Shown one piece after another: positions 61,117-64,000 of a DNA stretch of 64,000 nucleotides. The stretch lies in NCBI RefSeq assembly GCF_947623445.1, contig NW_027508268.1, positions 20,503 to 84,502 on the forward strand, written 5' to 3'. Source of the DNA: Clavelina lepadiformis (Eukaryota; Chordata; Ascidiacea; Aplousobranchia; Clavelinidae). The notes under the pieces were generated by a model. It saw only the letters and a program-made list of their open reading frames with translations, was not told the DNA's origin and did no database searches. Positions within the stretch are counted from its first letter, which is position 1. Each line of letters starts with the position of its first letter. A program made the position numbers and the translations under genes.

Positions 61117-63691
61117 ATGGAAGGAAAAAAGTCAATGGAAGAATTATCAAACAAAGAAGCTCAGAGGTAGTTGTGTCCTATTTATGTATTCTGTTGTCTA
61201 TTTTTTCCATTAACTATTTAAAGTGAAAAATATTGTGTTACCCTTACCATTCCAGTTGATATTTTTAGAGAAAAACTCTTTCATTCATCTTTCAATAATC
61301 CGTTGTGACTTGAACTATTATACTACCAATCAATCTGAAAGCATGTTTTTAAGCACTGATACAAATACAGTTGGTATTACATTTGAGACGCAGGCTTTTA
61401 ATTAGACCAAAATTGTTATGAATTGTAGTTATACTTTAGCTACTCGTATCTAATTGTTACATTTATGTTGCCTGTTTAATTAGTATCCCTTAGGTCTTTG
61501 GCCTTCACTATTGTTGCCATTCATTGTACATTTATTTAGGTTGGAAAGATTGAAAGAAATCGAAAAGCACAAAGGCCATGAGTTAATGCATGCTGAAATG
61601 ATAATGATATTGCTTGGAACTCTAGTTGTCTCACAGATTGCTCTTGTACAATGGAAGAATAGACACCCTAAATCTTACAATGTATATATTGGTATTTCAT
61701 TAGATATTTTGTTACATAGTTAATGTTTATTTAATCAGTTTTAAAAGTATTGGTTTATCAAGAACTAAGTTTGCTTGCTTTTTGACTTTAGTAACGTGTT
61801 GTTTTGTTACTGTGTACTTGACAAACATACAAAATTCTGATCATATATCGGCTATGTATATGTATATTTAATGACTTATTTATAGTACCTTCATCAAAAT
61901 TGTTATAATTCAAATATTGTATGAAGTAATTTTATTACAGGCAATTCCGTAGGAGGAATACAAACATCCATTTCTCGATACAAAATATCTTTTTGTTTTG
62001 CTAGGCAGCTAAGTGCTATGTCCAACTTTTCTTCAACCAAGCAATTATTTAATTTTTTCAACATTGGCACAGCGGGAACGAAAAATCTCTACTGTACTAG
62101 TTTTTGATAACATGAGATAAAGCAAGGGGAAAAGTGAAAAAACCTGAAACTGTTACTGGTAAAATATGTATGAAAATACTGATGGTATTTTATTGCTGAA
62201 AACAACCAGCACGGCCATTAACCCAAGCACTTGGCACTTGCCCACTGAAATCTTGGTTTCATCAAATAACGGTTCAACCGCTAATGCTGCATGTAGATTA
62301 CATTATGGTATGACAAATTTTTTATTTGCAGGTTGTTACTTTGTTTGGAATGTGGCTAATTCCTGTAGTGTTTACTCTTAAAATGGCATGGTGGAGATTC
62401 ATTTTGGTGTGGACAGTTTTTACCCTTCTGACAAGTTTTATTATCTTTAAGGCAACTCGAAAGCCTTTGTTAGGCTCAACACCAAGGTACTTGTACATAA
62501 AAATGGTATAGTATATGATTATATTTTGTAGAATAGTGTACATGCGGTAGTACAATAATGTAAATACAGTAGAATCCCGGTTAATAATCACCATGGTATC
62601 ACAATTAATTAAACGTGGTCTTGAATATCTTCTATTGCAAAATATGTTTCACTAACATAACCACTCTAGTATCCATACCATGACTACCATATACCTGGTA
62701 TAAAACAATTCATAATCTGCATGGAATTAAAGTAGCAATTGCTAAGCAATAAATTACGATATTCAGCTACAGCCGTGAGCATTAGCTTATTTAGAGGAGA
62801 CTGTTGGCCATGCAAAATCTGAAAACACATCCAAAATTTTTGTGTTCGCGCAGTTTGTTGGATGTGGTCATACACGGGAACTTTAGACACAGCTTTTAAA
62901 AACTTTTTGCTCCCCTTCATAAAACAATCCTAAATATGCCACTGATTGTGAGCACGTAAGACCGTTTTCTAGTCATTATTTGTATGCAGGCATAGTGCAC
63001 AAGTACGCATTTGTCACAATCTGTTGGGACATATCATTATTTTTCAACAGCTGTTATTACAGCTTCAGAAGGGTGATGTGTCGTCACACAAAAACAATTT
63101 TATAAGACCTTCCAGCAAGAATAGAATGCCTTACCTTTTAAGCAAAATAAAATGTCAACAGTTGTGTTTAACCAAGCTTCTTTAAAAGACTTCTTTAGCC
63201 TTTGTAGTCAACATAATAGTGAAGAGATTAACAGCGTATCGCATTTATTAAATGTATTACGTCACCATACGTATTACAGATTGAATGTATCCCTCATTTC
63301 ATACAAGCAACAGGATTGTGAAGACACATGCTTTGTATGTTATTGTGCATATTTGTGACATCATACTCCAGTGAAAAAGCCACTAATATGACTAATCTGT
63401 GACCTGTTTTCCATTGATGGTTGACTTATCTGAGGTTCTACTGTATATAGAAGTGTTTTCTAATTAACTTACTGTATATTAAACAAATGTTAGGAATTTT
63501 ATTCACAACCTGTTATTTTTTTCAATAGAAATTTTTTTATCATGTATGATTGTATTTATTTTTGTAGAATAGTATACATGTGGTTTCTTCTCCTATTCCG
63601 AGCAAGTTATGCAGTCGGAGTAACAGGTTACATATCTGTTTTGATGACTCTGTTTGGTTTCAATATGTTGTTTCTTATCAAGCCTGAAACG
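61117..63691 (+). CDS. RNF121: RING finger protein 121 (RNF121), 5' part
   Basis: Coding exons are 61117-61166, 61540-61681, 62332-62486 and 63568-63691, all joining in phase; the gene runs off the window. The protein starts MEGKKSMEELSNKEAQR, then HKGHELMHAEMIMILLGTLV (first membrane segment), QWKNRHPKSYN, VTLFGMWLIPVVFTLKMAWW, FKATRKPLLGSTPR, and IVYMWFLLLFRASYAVGVTG followed by MTLFGFNMLFLIKPET. This is the multi-pass N-terminal half of RNF121/RNF175; the RING domain should follow downstream. The family members are ER/Golgi membrane E3 ubiquitin ligases (family knowledge). The start is the first ATG in frame before the conserved block. RNF121 is chosen over the paralogue RNF175 because invertebrates usually have one gene. 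Confidence 0.92.
62567..63443. mobile_element. pogo/Tigger-like element in RNF121 intron
   Basis: It begins CAGTAGAATCCCGGTTAA and ends GAGGTTCTACTG, with TA on both sides (62565-62566 and 63444-63445). The ends are diverged. A plus-strand frame near 63152 begins with an FNQASLKDFF segment like the C-terminus of Tigger transposases; most coding is lost. Confidence 0.65.
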
Positions 63692-64000
63692 GTGTGTTAG
63701 TTTTATCCCTAACATATAATACTTTTAACTGTTACTTAGGGCTAGTACAAAAGTTGAACTTTAATAACTTGTCGAATCCGAGTAATTGTAACTGTTACTC
63801 AGCCGAGTCTCAGTTGCTTAGATATGACGTTACAATGTCATTAATGACTTCACATTAAAATCATACTGAAAATAGGCAGAGACATTGCATTTTGTTAATG
63901 AGGAGCAATCTTACATTGAGTGCAGTTAAAAAAGCGTGACGGCATTGAATAATGCTAGATAACAACACCGGGCAGTGACTTGGCTACAGTTCTGATTCTT

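Noticed and set aside
1..64000. CRISPR arrays, bacterial operons, prophage or rRNA genes
   Set aside because: No regularly spaced direct repeats, no dense unspliced operons and no rRNA-like sequence; the window is clearly animal nuclear DNA.

Overview
The window is nuclear DNA of a multicellular animal. It carries spliced metazoan genes with GT-AG introns (CEP76, PFAS, SUDS3/Sds3, RNF121, a CAP/GLIPR1-like protein) and an intronless MSH5, in an AT-rich background dense with DNA transposons (hAT-type, pogo/Tigger-like and P-superfamily), a decayed LINE and SINE-like pieces. An invertebrate, perhaps a tunicate, fits the gene structure and the repeat mix, but the species cannot be fixed from sequence alone. 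There is one assembly gap of 200 N (32872-33071).

Layout. 1-5.3 kb is a repeat cluster: a TA-flanked MITE, two pogo-like elements sharing one TA, and an element whose terminal inverted repeats are themselves built from short repeats. 5.6-9.4 kb (+) holds a CAP-superfamily gene. 9.97-17.6 kb (-) holds a complete 13-exon CEP76 homologue of 650 aa, tail to tail with the CAP gene. 18.9-22.1 kb holds a decayed transposon gene split by an 821-bp hAT-like element and a second copy of the 5' MITE. 25.1-34.1 kb (-) holds PFAS (FGAM synthase), with its first exon and C-terminal half present and the middle lost at the gap. 36.6-40.1 kb (-) holds a complete five-exon SUDS3 of 305 aa. 41.2-52.7 kb is accessory: hAT MITEs, a tRNA-derived SINE, a 4.2-kb P-superfamily transposon with 375-bp inverted repeats and two convergent decayed genes, a LINE remnant, and two hAT elements in tandem sharing target duplications. 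54.5-57.0 kb (+) holds MSH5 in a single 839-codon exon. 61.1 kb to the end (+) holds the first four coding exons of RNF121.

The host genes are unrelated housekeeping or meiotic functions and do not form a pathway: purine synthesis (PFAS), Sin3 corepressor (SUDS3), centriole control (CEP76), meiotic recombination (MSH5), ER/Golgi ubiquitin ligase (RNF121) and a secreted or membrane CAP protein. The strongest unusual signals are the repeated insertion of transposons into the target duplications of earlier ones, the near-identical arms of a P element whose genes are broken, the intronless MSH5, and a large piece of PFAS coding sequence that does not fit the stated gap. I found no clear evidence of a new biochemical system. 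Exon borders were assigned by eye from splice sites, reading phase and family similarity.
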